Positions 14,365-25,000 of a stretch of 64,000 nt of DNA are shown in pieces; within the stretch, counting starts at the first letter, position 1; each line of letters opens with the position of its first letter. Origin of the DNA: Terriglobia bacterium (GTDB lineage Bacteria; Acidobacteriota; Terriglobia; Acidiferrales; UBA7541); the NCBI GenBank assembly GCA_020073485.1, contig JAIQFB010000010.1, forward strand, positions 62,001 through 126,000, in the 5' to 3' direction. A program made the translations under genes and the position numbers. A model generated the notes under the pieces. That model was given only the letters and a program-made list of their open reading frames with translations, was not told the origin of the DNA and searched no databases.

Positions 14365-15985
14365 GGCCGGCCTCCTCTTCCGCGTAGGCGTACGCTTCTT
14401 CGGTTACGACGGGAATTTCCGTGAAATTCTCGGTGGGTGGCGGCGACGGCGTTTTCCATTCGAGGCCCGTGGCGCCCCAGGGATTGGGCTCGGCAATGGG
14501 GCCGTAGCGCATCGACCAGAAAAGATAAATCAGGGGAATCAGGTAGCCCACGCCCAGGACCGTGGCGCCCGCGGAAGACATCACATTCAGGACTTGAAAT
14601 TCCGCCGGATAGAACGCGTAGCGGCGCGGCATGCCCAGGTATCCCAGGACGAACTGCGGAAAGAACGTGAGATTGAATCCGATGAAGATGATGGCCGCCG
14701 CCAGCGCCGCCCAGCCATTGGGGTACTTGCGGCCGGAAATTTTCGGCCACCAGAAATGGATCCCGCCGAGATATCCCATCACCGCGCCGCCGACCATGAT
14801 GTAGTGAAAGTGGGCGACGACGAAGTAGGTGCCGTTCAGGTGCACGTCCGTGGCCAGCGAAGCCAGGAACAGACCGGTCAGGCCGCCCATGGTGAACAGG
14901 CCGATGAAGCCCATGGCGTAAAGCATGGGGGCGTCAAACGAGATGGAACCTTTATAGAGCGTGGCGGTCCAGTTAAAGACCTTGATGGCCGAGGGGATGG
15001 CGACCAGAAAGCTGAGCAGGGAGAAGATGATGCCCGCGTAGACGGACTGCCCGGTGACAAACATATGGTGTCCCCAGACCAGAAAGCCAAGGACGGCGAT
15101 GGCCACGCTGGAAAACGCGACGATCTTATAGCCGAAAATGCGCTTGCGCGCGAAGCAGGCGATGATTTCGCTCACCACTCCCATGGCCGGCAGAATCATG
15201 ATGTAGACGGCGGGATGGGAATAGAACCAGAACAGATGTTGAAATAAGAGCGGGTCGCCGCCCAGAGCCGGGCTGAAGATGCCGACGTGGAAGAGATGTT
15301 CAAGCGCGAGCAGGAAGATGGTGATCGCCAGAACCGGGGTGCCGAGAACCATAATGATGCTGGTGGCGTACGTGGCCCAGAGAAACAGGGGCATGCGGAA
15401 CCAAGTGAGGCCAGGGGCGCGCATCTTGTGGATGGTGACGATGAAATTCAGTCCGGTAAGGATGGAGGAAAAACCGGTAATGAAAACGCCGATGGCCACG
15501 GCCGTGACTTGTGTGTTCGAGTAGGTGCTGCTGTAGGGCGTGTAAAACGTCCATCCCGTATCGACGCCGCCGGCGATGGCGGAATAGAGGGTGAACAATC
15601 CGCCGACAATGTAGATATACCAGCTGAGCAGATTGAGCTTGGGAAACGCGAGGTCGCGCGCGCCTACCATGAGTGGCACCAGGAAATTGCCGAGCACGGC
15701 GGGGATGGAAGGAATCAGGAAAAAGAAAATCATAACCACGCCGTGCAGGGTGAAGAGTTTGTTGTAGGTTTCCGGCTGGACTATAGCGCCCTGCGGGTCG
15801 ACCAACTGGATGCGCATCAGCACGGCGAAAGAGCCGCCGATAATGAAGAAAAAAGTGATCGAGACCAGGTACAACAGCGCAATACGCTTGTGGTCCAGCG
15901 TGAATAGCCACGACTTCCAGCCGTAGTCGGCATTCAGATAATTCCGCGGTGCGTGCACGCGTGGTTCCAGCGTGGCCGTGCTCAT
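14357..15985 (-). CDS. coxA: cytochrome c oxidase subunit I, A2 (YS) type
   Basis: 542 residues, about 12 membrane helices. Haem a ligand candidate is H81 ([13 protein letters not shown]); Cu-B ligands are H257 in [13 protein letters not shown] and H306/H307 in [10 protein letters not shown], with the cross-linked Tyr at 261. The usual Glu of HPEVY is replaced by Ala and preceded by Tyr255-Ser256; this YS motif marks the A2 subfamily of haem-copper oxidases (as in Rhodothermus and Thermus caa3), in which these residues replace the D-channel Glu. It reduces O2 to water and pumps protons. The gene overlaps coxB by 4 bp and coxC by 8 bp. Confidence 0.96.
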   Translation of the reverse strand: MSTATLEPRVHAPRNYLNADYGWKSWLFTLDHKRIALLYLVSITFFFIIGGSFAVLMRIQLVDPQGAIVQPETYNKLFTLHGVVMIFFFLIPSIPAVLGNFLVPLMVGARDLAFPKLNLLSWYIYIVGGLFTLYSAIAGGVDTGWTFYTPYSSTYSNTQVTAVAIGVFITGFSSILTGLNFIVTIHKMRAPGLTWFRMPLFLWATYATSIIMVLGTPVLAITIFLLALEHLFHVGIFSPALGGDPLLFQHLFWFYSHPAVYIMILPAMGVVSEIIACFARKRIFGYKIVAFSSVAIAVLGFLVWGHHMFVTGQSVYAGIIFSLLSFLVAIPSAIKVFNWTATLYKGSISFDAPMLYAMGFIGLFTMGGLTGLFLASLATDVHLNGTYFVVAHFHYIMVGGAVMGYLGGIHFWWPKISGRKYPNGWAALAAAIIFIGFNLTFFPQFVLGYLGMPRRYAFYPAEFQVLNVMSSAGATVLGVGYLIPLIYLFWSMRYGPIAEPNPWGATGLEWKTPSPPPTENFTEIPVVTEEAYAYAEEEAGHE

Positions 15986-16947
15986 TTCTTCCCCTCTTCC
16001 TTTGGCTTTGGCGGTTGCAGTTTTCCCAGAACGCGAAGATAGGCGATCAAATTGCCGATCTGTTCCTCGGTGAGCTGCCCCTGAAAAGACGGCATGATGG
16101 GAATGTAGCCGGCCACGATCTTGGCCCTAGGGGCCAGGAGGGATTCGCGCATGTAACCATCGTCGGCCAGCACGGAATCGCCGGTAGTGAGCTTGACCTG
16201 ATTCCCATAGACACCCAGCAAGGACGGACCGGGGCCGGTGCCGTCGGCCAGGTGGCAGGTGCCGCAGCCCTGCTGCAGAAATAATTTCTCACCCGCGGCC
16301 TCGGGCGATTCTCCTTGCACGCTTCCGGCCAGCCAGCGCTCGTATTCGTCCGGCTCCATCACGATCACCGAGCCGATCATGCCGGCGTGAAAGGCGCCGC
16401 AATACTGGGCGCAGAACAGGTGGAAGGTGCCCAACTGGGTGGGCTGAAACCACATGGACGTATAGCGGCCCGGCAGGACGTCTTTCTTGACGCGGAATGC
16501 CGGAACAAAAAAATCGTGGATGACGTCTTCCGAAGTCATGGTGAGCTTCACCGGGCGGCCCAGGGGCACGTGCAATTCGTTGATCTCGCGCTGCCCTTCC
16601 GGGTGCTGGACCTTCCACATCCATTGCTTGCCGGTGACAAAAATTTCCATGGCGCCCTTGGGCGGCTCGGCATTGCGGACGTAGAGACTGGAGCTCCAGA
16701 CGAAAATCACGGCCACGATCAGCGTGGGAATCGCGGTCCACAGGATTTCCAGCGGGAGAGATCCTTCAATGGCCTTGGGGCGCTCGCCCGGCGAACGGCG
16801 GCGGTACTTGATCATGAAATAGAAAATGGTCGCAAAAATAACGGTGGAGAAAAACACGGTGAGCGCGGTCAGGAACAGATACAGTTCATCGACCGAGCGC
16901 GCGACCGTGGAAGCCTGTTCGGGTTGAAATGGAAAACCTTGCATCAC
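15982..16947 (-). CDS. coxB: cytochrome c oxidase subunit II with fused cytochrome c domain
   Basis: 321 residues. Two membrane helices (about 20-45 and 66-89) anchor a periplasmic cupredoxin domain whose Cu-A ligands are visible: H144 ([10 protein letters not shown]), then C179, C183, H187 and M190 in [15 protein letters not shown]-terminal c-type cytochrome domain follows, with haem motif CGTCH at 228-232 and a probable Met ligand in [15 protein letters not shown]. This fusion defines a caa3 oxidase: electrons enter through the haem c, pass to Cu-A and then to subunit I. Ten bases separate it from sco upstream. Confidence 0.95.
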   Translation of the reverse strand: MMQGFPFQPEQASTVARSVDELYLFLTALTVFFSTVIFATIFYFMIKYRRRSPGERPKAIEGSLPLEILWTAIPTLIVAVIFVWSSSLYVRNAEPPKGAMEIFVTGKQWMWKVQHPEGQREINELHVPLGRPVKLTMTSEDVIHDFFVPAFRVKKDVLPGRYTSMWFQPTQLGTFHLFCAQYCGAFHAGMIGSVIVMEPDEYERWLAGSVQGESPEAAGEKLFLQQGCGTCHLADGTGPGPSLLGVYGNQVKLTTGDSVLADDGYMRESLLAPRAKIVAGYIPIMPSFQGQLTEEQIGNLIAYLRVLGKLQPPKPKEEGKK

Positions 16948-16957
16948 AATTGGGTCC

Positions 16958-17809
16958 TCATGACACCTTGGCGGCAGGATTTGCCGCGGGTGAAGCCACA
17001 GCGTTCCGGCGATCGCGCCGGAACATGACGAACATGAAAATTCCCAGCGCCAGCAGGGTTAAGGCACCGCCGGAGCGCACGATATTCATCACGACCACGC
17101 CGTATTTCCCGGTTTCGGGATCGTACTGGTAGCAGAAAAGCATGGCCTGGTCGGTCAGCGTGCCGATTTTTCCGTTCGAGGCGTCCACCAAGCCGAGGCG
17201 GAAATCGCGCGCCGGATAAATCACGCCATAAAAGTAGCGGGACATGCGGCCATCGGGAGTAAGCAGCATGAGGGCCGCGGCGTGCGCGTACTGGTTGATG
17301 GCCGGATCGTAGGCGTAGTGAAAACCGACCGCCTGGGTCAGCGCGTTGATGGAGGCCGCGTCTCCGGTCAGGAAATGCCAGTTCTGGGCGGCTGCGGGCC
17401 GGCCAAACTGCCGATACTGTGCGGTGTAGACGTCCCGTTTAGACTTGGCCAGCTCCGGGGTGTCCTTCGGATCGAAGCTCACGGAGATGGCGTCGTAATC
17501 CTTTCCCAGAGTGAGCGAACTCGCCTGCATGGTGTGCAATTCTCCGTTCAGGACTTCCGTGCACAGCGCGGGACAATTGAAGTACACCAGCGAAAGAACG
17601 ATGGGCCTGGATCCGAAGTAATCGCCGAGATGCACCGTATTTCCATTTTCGTCGCGAAAGGCAAGACCCGCGGGAATTTGCGCGTTGAGATTCTGCGTGA
17701 TGCTGACTTCGCGCAGAATCGGGGGCATCGTATTAACCTGCGCGCGCGAAGGACCCGCGGCCAGCGCGATGGCCGCAAGGCACGAAGCCGCCATGGTTCT
17801 TGCGTTCAT
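16958..17809 (-). CDS. SCO1/SenC copper chaperone for oxidase assembly
   Basis: About 283 residues. An N-terminal signal peptide (NARTMAASCLAAIALAAGPSRAQ) precedes a thioredoxin-like SCO domain: LVYFNCPALCTEVLNGE gives the Cu-binding C-x3-C, and a His is expected near LMLLTPDGRMSRYFYG. A C-terminal membrane helix (VRSGGALTLLALGIFMFVMF) anchors it facing the periplasm. It delivers copper to Cu-A of CoxB, encoded next. The chosen ATG at 17807-17809 overlaps the upstream stop by 4 bp; the frame extends further upstream only inside that gene. The C-terminal anchor in addition to a signal peptide is typical of the version found in act operons. Confidence 0.92.
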   Translation of the reverse strand: MNARTMAASCLAAIALAAGPSRAQVNTMPPILREVSITQNLNAQIPAGLAFRDENGNTVHLGDYFGSRPIVLSLVYFNCPALCTEVLNGELHTMQASSLTLGKDYDAISVSFDPKDTPELAKSKRDVYTAQYRQFGRPAAAQNWHFLTGDAASINALTQAVGFHYAYDPAINQYAHAAALMLLTPDGRMSRYFYGVIYPARDFRLGLVDASNGKIGTLTDQAMLFCYQYDPETGKYGVVVMNIVRSGGALTLLALGIFMFVMFRRDRRNAVASPAANPAAKVS

Positions 17810-18261
17810 TGCTTTTTGGCTCCATTCGCCGCGGGCTCGGCGGGCTTGGCCGCATCGGCGGGCGGCGCCTGGCCCTCGACGGGCAAACCCTTCTTGACCA
17901 GAATATCCATGGCCTGATCGATGGGAACGCTTACGATTCCCTTTTCGCGGTTCACCCAAGAGTAGGTTTCCAGATTACGCTGCTGGTCCGCGCGGTACTT
18001 CAGCCAATCCTGGCGCGGGGTTACCTGCAACTGCGGCCCCGTGGGCAGCGGCCGGGTATCGGCGAACGGAGATACGGCGGCTTCTTCCTGGCCATGCGCC
18101 GCAAAATAGCGGAACGTTTCCAAGGAAACCAAAGCGGTGACCACCAGGATCACGGCCAAAATCACCATAAAGTTCAGCACGCCGCCGGTATTGGCGTCGC
18201 GCGTTTCGTAGCCCGGAGAGGCGTTGGGAGTGCCGTGAGATTTATCCATGTCCGGCGGCAT
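17806..18261 (-). CDS. small membrane protein between actF and sco
   Basis: 151 residues with one membrane helix (about 27-52, GGVLNFMVILAVILVVTALVSLETF) and a periplasmic-looking domain containing FADTRPLPTGPQLQVTPRQDWLKYRADQQRNLETYSWVNREKGIVSVPIDQAMDILVKKGLP, then a Pro/Ala tail. The segment RQDW....YRADQ...ETYSWVN..KGIVSVPIDQAM recurs in my memory as a conserved, unnamed protein of act-cox clusters. The gene overlaps actF by about 20 bp and sco by 4 bp, so it is surely co-translated with them. A role in oxidase assembly or as an accessory subunit is inference. Confidence 0.75.
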   Translation of the reverse strand: MPPDMDKSHGTPNASPGYETRDANTGGVLNFMVILAVILVVTALVSLETFRYFAAHGQEEAAVSPFADTRPLPTGPQLQVTPRQDWLKYRADQQRNLETYSWVNREKGIVSVPIDQAMDILVKKGLPVEGQAPPADAAKPAEPAANGAKKQ

Positions 18262-19423
18262 GCTGCGCCACTCCTTCCATGCGAGGATCGTGGACCGGAA
18301 GAACCGGCGCCTTTTGCAATTGCCAGATGAAATAAGCGAACCAGATTCCGGCGAAGCCGAGCGGAAGCGCGACGTTCATCCACGTCAGGCGCACGTTTCC
18401 GCCGCCGAACGCGGGCAGCACCATCCAGTACATGTCCACCAGGCGCATCAGCAGAACCACTCCGGCGACAATCAGCAGCGAACGCTTGCGGCGCTTGACG
18501 TGGCGGAACAGCAGCAGGAAAAACGGCAGCGCGAAATTCAGCACCACCAGCAGCAGGCCCACGTGCCCCCAGGTTCCCTGCATGCGGCGCAGGTACCAGG
18601 GAATTTCGGCGGTGAGATTGCCGCCCCAGATGATCAGGAACTGCGAAAATTCCAGATAGGCCCAGAGCATGACGAAGGTGAGCAGGAAGCTGCCGAGATC
18701 CTGATAGTGGGCGGGCTGCACGGCTCGCGAAAGAGGTTCGCGGTCCGAAAGCCAGATCAGGACGACGATGGCAAAGGCCATGGCGGCCAGCGCCTGGCCG
18801 ACCATGAAAAGCAATCCATAAATGGTCGAGTACCAGCGGGGCTCCAGCGACATCACCCAGTCAATGCCGGCAAACGTCACGGTAAGACCGTAGAGCACCA
18901 GGCCGATGCCGCTCTGCGCTTCCATCCGCAAGGAGAGGGGCAGGCTGGCTCCCTCGGCGTCCTCGGTGCGGGAGCCTTTATTCAGAAAGTAGGCGAGCGT
19001 GAACCAGACGCAGAAATAAATCACCATGCGCACGATGAAAAAATCGGTATTGAGGTACAACTGCTTGCCCAGGATGACGGGATCGGTCTGCCCCGGTCGC
19101 GACCAGATGTAGAGCGATTTCATCCCCAAGAGCAGCGGAATCGCGGCGAGAGCCATCAGGGGCAGCGTGCGGCTGCCGGCCTCGAGAATGCGGCGGATCA
19201 CCAGCGCCCATTGGCCTCCGGTGAGATGCTGCACCATGAGCACGGCCAGGCACCCAAGCGTGACGCCGATCCAGAACAGGTACGCGACCAGGTAGGAGCG
19301 GAAAAATTCGGCACGGTCGGCAAAGCCCGCGGCCACGCAAACGGCCAGCAAAACGCCGCCCGCTCCGGCCAACTGCATGGGCAAGCGGTCCAGTTTCAAG
19401 GAATCGTTGCGCGTTTCGGTCAT
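18242..19423 (-). CDS. actF: alternative complex III subunit ActF
   Basis: 393 residues, about ten membrane helices. It contains VSLEPRWYSTIYGLLFMVGQALAAMAFAIV as a conserved core (MSLEPxWxSTIYG is the recognisable family motif), AYLEFSQFLIIWGGNL and EIPWYLRRMQGTWGHVGLLLVVLNFALPFFLLL. ActF is a smaller paralogous relative of the quinol-binding ActC and lies in the membrane part of the quinol:cytochrome c oxidoreductase that replaces bc1 in Acidobacteriota, Bacteroidota and others. It starts in a 4-bp overlap with actE. Confidence 0.92.
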   Translation of the reverse strand: MTETRNDSLKLDRLPMQLAGAGGVLLAVCVAAGFADRAEFFRSYLVAYLFWIGVTLGCLAVLMVQHLTGGQWALVIRRILEAGSRTLPLMALAAIPLLLGMKSLYIWSRPGQTDPVILGKQLYLNTDFFIVRMVIYFCVWFTLAYFLNKGSRTEDAEGASLPLSLRMEAQSGIGLVLYGLTVTFAGIDWVMSLEPRWYSTIYGLLFMVGQALAAMAFAIVVLIWLSDREPLSRAVQPAHYQDLGSFLLTFVMLWAYLEFSQFLIIWGGNLTAEIPWYLRRMQGTWGHVGLLLVVLNFALPFFLLLFRHVKRRKRSLLIVAGVVLLMRLVDMYWMVLPAFGGGNVRLTWMNVALPLGFAGIWFAYFIWQLQKAPVLPVHDPRMEGVAQHAAGHG

Positions 19424-20028
19424 CGCGTCCCGCCTAATAATTTTTTCTGTTCCGCGTCCGGCAAATCGTTAATGGAAGCCTGCCGACTGAGTTGCAACGC
19501 GCGGATGTAGTAGACGATGGCCCAGCGGTCGGGCGGCGCAACGCGGTAACCGTAGGGGTACATGACTCCCATGCCGTTGGTGATGACGTCAAAGAAGTGG
19601 CCCGCCGGGGCGTTGCGCAAGCGGTCTTCGTGCAACGAAGGCGGGCGGCGGAAACCGCGCTGCACGATCATGCCGTCGCCATCGCCGGAAAATCCGTGGC
19701 ACGGCGAGCAATAAATGTTGAAGCGTTCCCTGCCCCGGTCCAGGATTTCGCGCGTGACGGGAAAGGGAAACGATTCCGAGGCCTGGCCGTCGACTTTTCC
19801 GGTGTAGAACAATTCGTTCGGGCCCAGCTTCAGATCGCCGCGCGGCACGGTGCCCTCGACGGGCAGGCGCGCGGACTGGCCATCCTCGAAGAAATCGGTG
19901 GGATCGTAGGGATTATAACGCGGCTGCACGTGCATATCCTGGCGGCAACCGGCGCAGGCCAGCAGCAAGGCGAGTCCGGCGAGGACGCGCGCTCCGCGAA
20001 ACGCCATTCGAGGCTGAGGGTTAGACAT
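19420..20028 (-). CDS. actE: alternative complex III monohaem cytochrome c subunit ActE
   Basis: About 202 residues. An N-terminal signal ends LALLLACAGC, a lipobox, so it is probably a lipoprotein. YNPYDPTDFFEDGQSARLPVEGTV is the conserved segment of ActE, and FNIYCSPCHGFSGDGDGMIVQRG supplies the single CxxCH haem site; the distal Met is likely in NGMGVMYPYG. It takes electrons within the complex on the periplasmic side. The frame begins at a TTG, but the adjacent ATG at 20026-20028 is preferred. It overlaps actD's end by a few bases and actF's start by 4 bp. Confidence 0.93.
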   Translation of the reverse strand: MSNPQPRMAFRGARVLAGLALLLACAGCRQDMHVQPRYNPYDPTDFFEDGQSARLPVEGTVPRGDLKLGPNELFYTGKVDGQASESFPFPVTREILDRGRERFNIYCSPCHGFSGDGDGMIVQRGFRRPPSLHEDRLRNAPAGHFFDVITNGMGVMYPYGYRVAPPDRWAIVYYIRALQLSRQASINDLPDAEQKKLLGGTR

Positions 20029-20569
20029 CAATTTCAGACACCTCGCGGGGGTTCAGCGTGGCCAGGAATTTTTTGGTCAATTCCAGGTCGAACATCGGGT
20101 CGCGCGCCTTGATGCACAGGAAAAAGCGGTCGCGCGAAGCCAGGGCGAAGCGCGGCACGTTGAAGACCGGATGGTAGGGCGTCGGCAGTCCGTTCATGAT
20201 GAGCATGCCGAAGACGGCCGCGCCGGCGGCAAACAAAATCGTCATCTCAAAGGTGATGGGAACGAACGCGGGCCAACTGTTGAGCGGGCGGCCGCCGACA
20301 TTAATGGGGTAACTGACCACGGCTGCGTAATACTGCAAGCCATAGCCCGACAAGCATCCGGCGATCCCGGCCGCAAGAACGACCAGCGGCAGGCGCGTGC
20401 GGTGAAAGCCGACCGCCTCCGCCAGACCCTCGATGGGGAATGGAGAAAACGCGTCGACGCGGTGGTATCCGGCATCGTGCGTGCGATGCGCCGCATCGAG
20501 CAACTGCTCCGCGGTGGCGAATTCCGCCATCAGGCCGTAAATGGATTCCGTCTTTTTCATTTCATCCAT
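20021..20569 (-). CDS. actD: alternative complex III subunit ActD (DUF3341)
   Basis: 182 residues with two membrane helices (LPLVVLAAGIAGCLSGYGLQYY and ITFEMTILFAAGAAVFGMLI). The motif YGLMAEFATAEQLLDAAHRTHDAGYHRVDAFSPFPIEGL is the diagnostic DUF3341 opening, and LPTPYHPVFNVPRFALASRDRFFLCIKA the usual loop. It is a membrane subunit of Act without cofactors. An alternative start 9 bases downstream gives MKKTES. It precedes actE in the operon. Confidence 0.93.
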   Translation of the reverse strand: MDEMKKTESIYGLMAEFATAEQLLDAAHRTHDAGYHRVDAFSPFPIEGLAEAVGFHRTRLPLVVLAAGIAGCLSGYGLQYYAAVVSYPINVGGRPLNSWPAFVPITFEMTILFAAGAAVFGMLIMNGLPTPYHPVFNVPRFALASRDRFFLCIKARDPMFDLELTKKFLATLNPREVSEIDV

Positions 20570-20601
20570 ATTGCCGGTGGAAAATCGCCGGCTTCCCGAA
20601 A

Positions 20602-21987
20602 TTATCCTTCCGCCTTCTTCTCCTCTTCGCTGACCAGCGCGCGCATTTCATAAATGGAAATCAGCGGAAGGAAGCGGATGAACAGGAACAACAGGGTCAC
20701 GAACAGTCCGATGGTGCCGAAGAAAATCGCGAAGTCCCAGCGCGTCGGATAATACATGCCCCAGGACGACGGCAGGAAATCGCGATGCAAGCTGGTGACT
20801 ACGATAACGAAACGCTCGAGCCACATGCCCAAGTTCACGACCATGGCGATGGCGAACAGCGCGCCGACCTTCGAGCGCACCTTGCGGAACCACAGGAACT
20901 GCGGCGTAACGATGTTGCACAAAATCAGGGTCCAATACATTCCCGCGTAGGGTCCGAACATGCGGTTCAGGATCATGAAGCGCTCGTATTGGTCGGAGCT
21001 GTAATACGCGCTGAAGGCTTCCATCATGTAGCCGTAGCCCACGATCAGCGCGGTGGCCAGCAGCACCTTGCCCATGTTGTCGAGGTGGCGCATGGTGATG
21101 AAATCTTCCAGGCCGAAAACCTTGCGCACCGGAATGGATAGCGTGAGCACCATGGCGAATCCCGCGTAAATAGCTCCGGCCACGAAATATGGAGGGAAAA
21201 TCGTGGCGTGCCATCCGGGAACGATGCCGAAGGCGAAGTCGAAGCTCACGATGGTGTGCACGGAGAGCACCAGGGGAGTCGCGAGTCCCGCCAGAAGCAG
21301 CGATGCGGTCTCATGCCGGTACCAGTGAACGGCCGAGCCGCGCCAGCCCATGGCCAGGAATCCGTAGATGACCTTGGCGACCGGATTTTTCGCGCGATCG
21401 CGCAGCGTGGCCAGGTCCGGAAGCAGGCCGACAAACCAGAACAGCAGCGACACGGTGGCGTAGGTGGAAACCGCGAACACGTCCCAGGCCAGCGGGCTGC
21501 GGAAGTTCGGCCACATCTTCATGGTGTCCGGGTACGGGAACATCCAATAGGCCAGCCACGGGCGGCCCATGTGAAGCAAGGGAAACATGCCCGCGCAAGC
21601 GACAGCGAACAGGGTCATGGCCTCGGCAAAGCGGTTGATCGAGGTGCGCCACTGCTGGCGCAAGAGCAGGAGGATGGCGGAAATCAGCGTGCCGGCATGC
21701 CCGATTCCGATCCACCAGACGAAATTGATGATGGCAAAGCCCCAGCCGACCGGGATCATGATTCCCCAGATGCCCGTGCCCACCAGAAGAAGGTAGGTGA
21801 CGGCATAGAGAAAGATCATGAGGAGAGCGAAGCCAATCGCAAAACCCGCCCACCACCATTTGGGCGGGCGGCGTTTCAGGACAATGGCGCTGATCTTGTC
21901 GGTGACCGAGGCGTAATCGTGCCCCGGGCCGAGGATCGGCGCGGTCGCCATCTTCTCCGCGAGTTTGTCTGCCGGACTATCTGCCAT
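20602..21987 (-). CDS. actC: alternative complex III quinol-binding subunit ActC (NrfD/PsrC family)
   Basis: 461 residues with about ten membrane helices. INFVWWIGIGHAGTLISAILLLLRQQWRTSINRFAEAMTLFAV is the NrfD-family core of ActC (helix with the conserved His, then WR-x-S-x-N-R-x-AE-x-MT). HTIVSFDFAFGIVPGWHATIFPPYFVAGAIYAGFAMVL is another hallmark. It is the expected site of menaquinol oxidation and possible energy coupling. The C-terminal soluble tail is short and charged. It sits between actB and actD as in other genomes. Confidence 0.95.
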   Translation of the reverse strand: MADSPADKLAEKMATAPILGPGHDYASVTDKISAIVLKRRPPKWWWAGFAIGFALLMIFLYAVTYLLLVGTGIWGIMIPVGWGFAIINFVWWIGIGHAGTLISAILLLLRQQWRTSINRFAEAMTLFAVACAGMFPLLHMGRPWLAYWMFPYPDTMKMWPNFRSPLAWDVFAVSTYATVSLLFWFVGLLPDLATLRDRAKNPVAKVIYGFLAMGWRGSAVHWYRHETASLLLAGLATPLVLSVHTIVSFDFAFGIVPGWHATIFPPYFVAGAIYAGFAMVLTLSIPVRKVFGLEDFITMRHLDNMGKVLLATALIVGYGYMMEAFSAYYSSDQYERFMILNRMFGPYAGMYWTLILCNIVTPQFLWFRKVRSKVGALFAIAMVVNLGMWLERFVIVVTSLHRDFLPSSWGMYYPTRWDFAIFFGTIGLFVTLLFLFIRFLPLISIYEMRALVSEEEKKAEG

Positions 21988-22039
21988 ATGTCATTCCGTC
22001 TTTTTTTCCCGGGGGACTGTAAGTGCAGCCCGCACCCGG

Positions 22040-25000
22040 TTAAGCTCCCGCCGCTTTCTCGATTTCCGGATTCGGGTTGCGCAATTTCGCCAGGTACGTC
22101 GTCCTGGGACGCGTGTTCAGTTCCTCGAGCAATTTGTAATTCCTGTTTTTCGCCTTCAGCAGCGAGACCTTGCTATTGGGATCGTTGATGTTCCCGAACA
22201 CGATCGCTTCGGACGGGCAAGTCTGCTGGCAGGCGGTGACAATTTCGCCGTCGCGCAGGGGGCGATCCTGCTTTTCCGCTTCGATTTTCACCGCGTTGAT
22301 CCGCTGGACGCAATAGGAGCACTTTTCCATGACGCCGCGGCTGCGCACGCTCACATTCGGATTGCGCATGCCGAATAGGCTGGGCGTATCCCAATCCGAG
22401 TACAGGCGGAAATTGAAGCGGCGGACTTTGTAGGGGCAGTTGTTGGAGCAGTAGCGCGTGCCCACGCAGCGGTTGTAGACCATTTCGTTCAGGCCTTCGG
22501 GGCTGTGCACGGTGGCGGCCACGGGGCAAACCAGTTCGCAGGGCGCGTCCTCGCAATGCACGCACATCAGCGGCTGATGGTAGGTGTTCGGGCCGTCGGC
22601 ATCACCTTCGAAGTAGCGGTCGACGCGGATCCAGTGCATCTCGCGGCCGATTATCACTTCGGTTTTCCCGACCACGGCGATATTGTTTTCCGCCTGGCAG
22701 GCGGTCACGCAGGCTCCGCAACCGGTGCAGGAGTTCAGGTCGATGGACATGCCCCAGGCGTTGCCTTCGTATTTCACATCCGGGTAGAGCGAGAGAGGAT
22801 TTTCCTGGGCTTCGGCCTGCGCGAATTTGGGATTCTTGGCGTACTCGTCGAGCGTGGCGACGCGGATGGGCTCGCGGCCTTCCATGGAATTGTGGGTCTG
22901 CGTGGCGGCGAGCGGCCATTTGTCGCCGGTGCGGCGAATTTCCAGGCCCGTGCCGATCCACGGCGCGGCATACGTGCGAATCCAACCGGCGTCAAACCCG
23001 GTGCCCGTTCCCACGCGCCCGGCTCGCGTGCGCCCGTAGCCCAAAAATGCGGTTACGGTTTCATCCGCGTGGCCGGGCATCACCCAAACCGGAGCGACAA
23101 TCGTGCGGCCCTGATATTTCAGCTCGACGGCTTCCTCGCTTTTGAGTCCCAGGCGCGCCGCCGTTTTCGGGCTCAGCATGGCCACGGCGTCCCAGGTGAG
23201 CTTGGTCAGCGGCTTGGGCAATTCCTGAAGCCAGCCGTTGTTGGCGAAGCGGCCGTCATAGATCGTGGGGTCGGGACGGAAAACGATTTCGAGGCCTTGC
23301 GGAGCGGCGGCGGGAGGCTCGGCGCCGATTCCGGGCTTGAGCGAAACCTGCTTTGCGGGGAACGCCGTGCCGGCCACAACGCCGTCGCGCAGCGTCTTCT
23401 CCCAGAATACATCGAACCGCGGTTCGTCGGTTTTTTGCGCTTTCCAGTAGTCGCGCACGACGTCATGCGGCGACTTGGCCGCTTTGCCGCTCAGAAGGCC
23501 GAGCAACTCGAGCGCGGACTTGCCGCCATACAGCGGAGCAATCAGCGGCTGGATCACGGAAACAGTTCCGTCGTAGGCCCGGGCATCGCCCCAGGATTCG
23601 AGTTCGTGGGCTTCCGGAATGTGCCAGTGGCATAGCGCCGAAGTTTCGTCCTCGTACTGGCCGAGGCGCGCGCTGAAAGGGACTTTGGACAAGAGGTCCT
23701 TGAAGCCCAGGTCGGCGGGCGCGTCATAGGCGGGATTGCCGCCCAGGACCAGCAGTGTGGTGACGCTGCCGGAGCGAATGTCGGCGGCCAGTTCGCCCAT
23801 TGAGCTCCATTGATTGGAGGGCGATTGTTCGATGGACTCGGTGAAATAGACGGTCTTATCGAAATTTCCCAGCGCCTGATTGATGGCGTGAACGATGGCG
23901 TGCACGACGGGCGGCTGCTGTTCGCCGGCAACCACAAGGGATGCGCCGGAATGCTGTTTGAGATCGCGGGCCAGCGCAGGAATCCACTCGGCGGGAGCTT
24001 GCGTTGCGGCCGCCGGGGCCGCAACCGTATTGAGTCCGAGTTCGCGGGCGAGCGATCGAGCAAAACCCTCGATGCCGGATGCGCGCAGGCGCAGGCGATG
24101 ATCGGCCATCGCGCCGGTGCTGGTAGGCGTGGACTCCACCGCGTACAGGCGGTTCATTTTTGAATCGGCACTTTCGACGCGGCGCTTTCGCGCGAACTCG
24201 CGCGCATAACGGAGGCTCCCCGGCCCCGCAGTAAGAAAATCGGAATCGAGAGTGAGAATGACGTCGGCCTGTTCCACGCGATAGACCGTGCTGAGAATTT
24301 CGCCGAAGGCCAGTTGGGAGCCCTGGCGGACGTTGTCGCGGGTGACCGATTCGTACTGCACCCATTTGGCGCCGGAAATCTGCGAGAGCAGGGAGCGAAT
24401 CTGATCGCCGAGCGAGGGCGAAGTGATCGTGCCGGTCAGCAGCCTGAGGCCCGAGGCGCCCGAGGGCCCGCCAAGCGCCAGGGAAAGCTCGTTCTGAAAC
24501 TCGGCCCAGCTGCCGAGGCGGCCGTCGTGAACCTCGGCGCGCGAACGGTCCGGATCGTACAGCCCCAGCACGGAAGCTTGCGCGAAGGAATCCGCGGCTC
24601 CAAGGCTTGCAGTATGGTCGGGGTTGCCTTCGACCTTTGTGGGCCGGGCCATGTGACTTTCGACCAGCACGCCAGTGGCGACGCCGCCCAGGGTGACGGC
24701 CGTGGCATAGAAAAGCGGCTTTCCCGGAATGATTTCCTCCGGCTGCCGCACGTAGGGAACGATTTTTTGCGTGGGAAGCTTGGTGCAGCCGCTCAGCCCG
24801 GCAAAGGCCGCCGACGCGGCCATGACTTTCATGAGTTCGCGGCGATTGAGCTTCGCGTCGGGATCGTTGGCCCCATGCGGAAACTCATTTTCCTTGTGGT
24901 CGCGGAATTCGGGCGTATCGGCCAACTCCTCGAGGCCCCGCCAGAATCGCGGGGCGCCGGCCTCGCCGGCATCCGCGTGCGGAGCGGTCATTTCCCCGCC

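Noticed and set aside
14240-15247. Long plus-strand frames over the cox and act genes (also 18248-19510 and 22505-23635)
   Set aside because: Shadow frames of the GC-rich minus-strand respiratory genes; His/Gln/Asp-rich composition and no recognisable motif.
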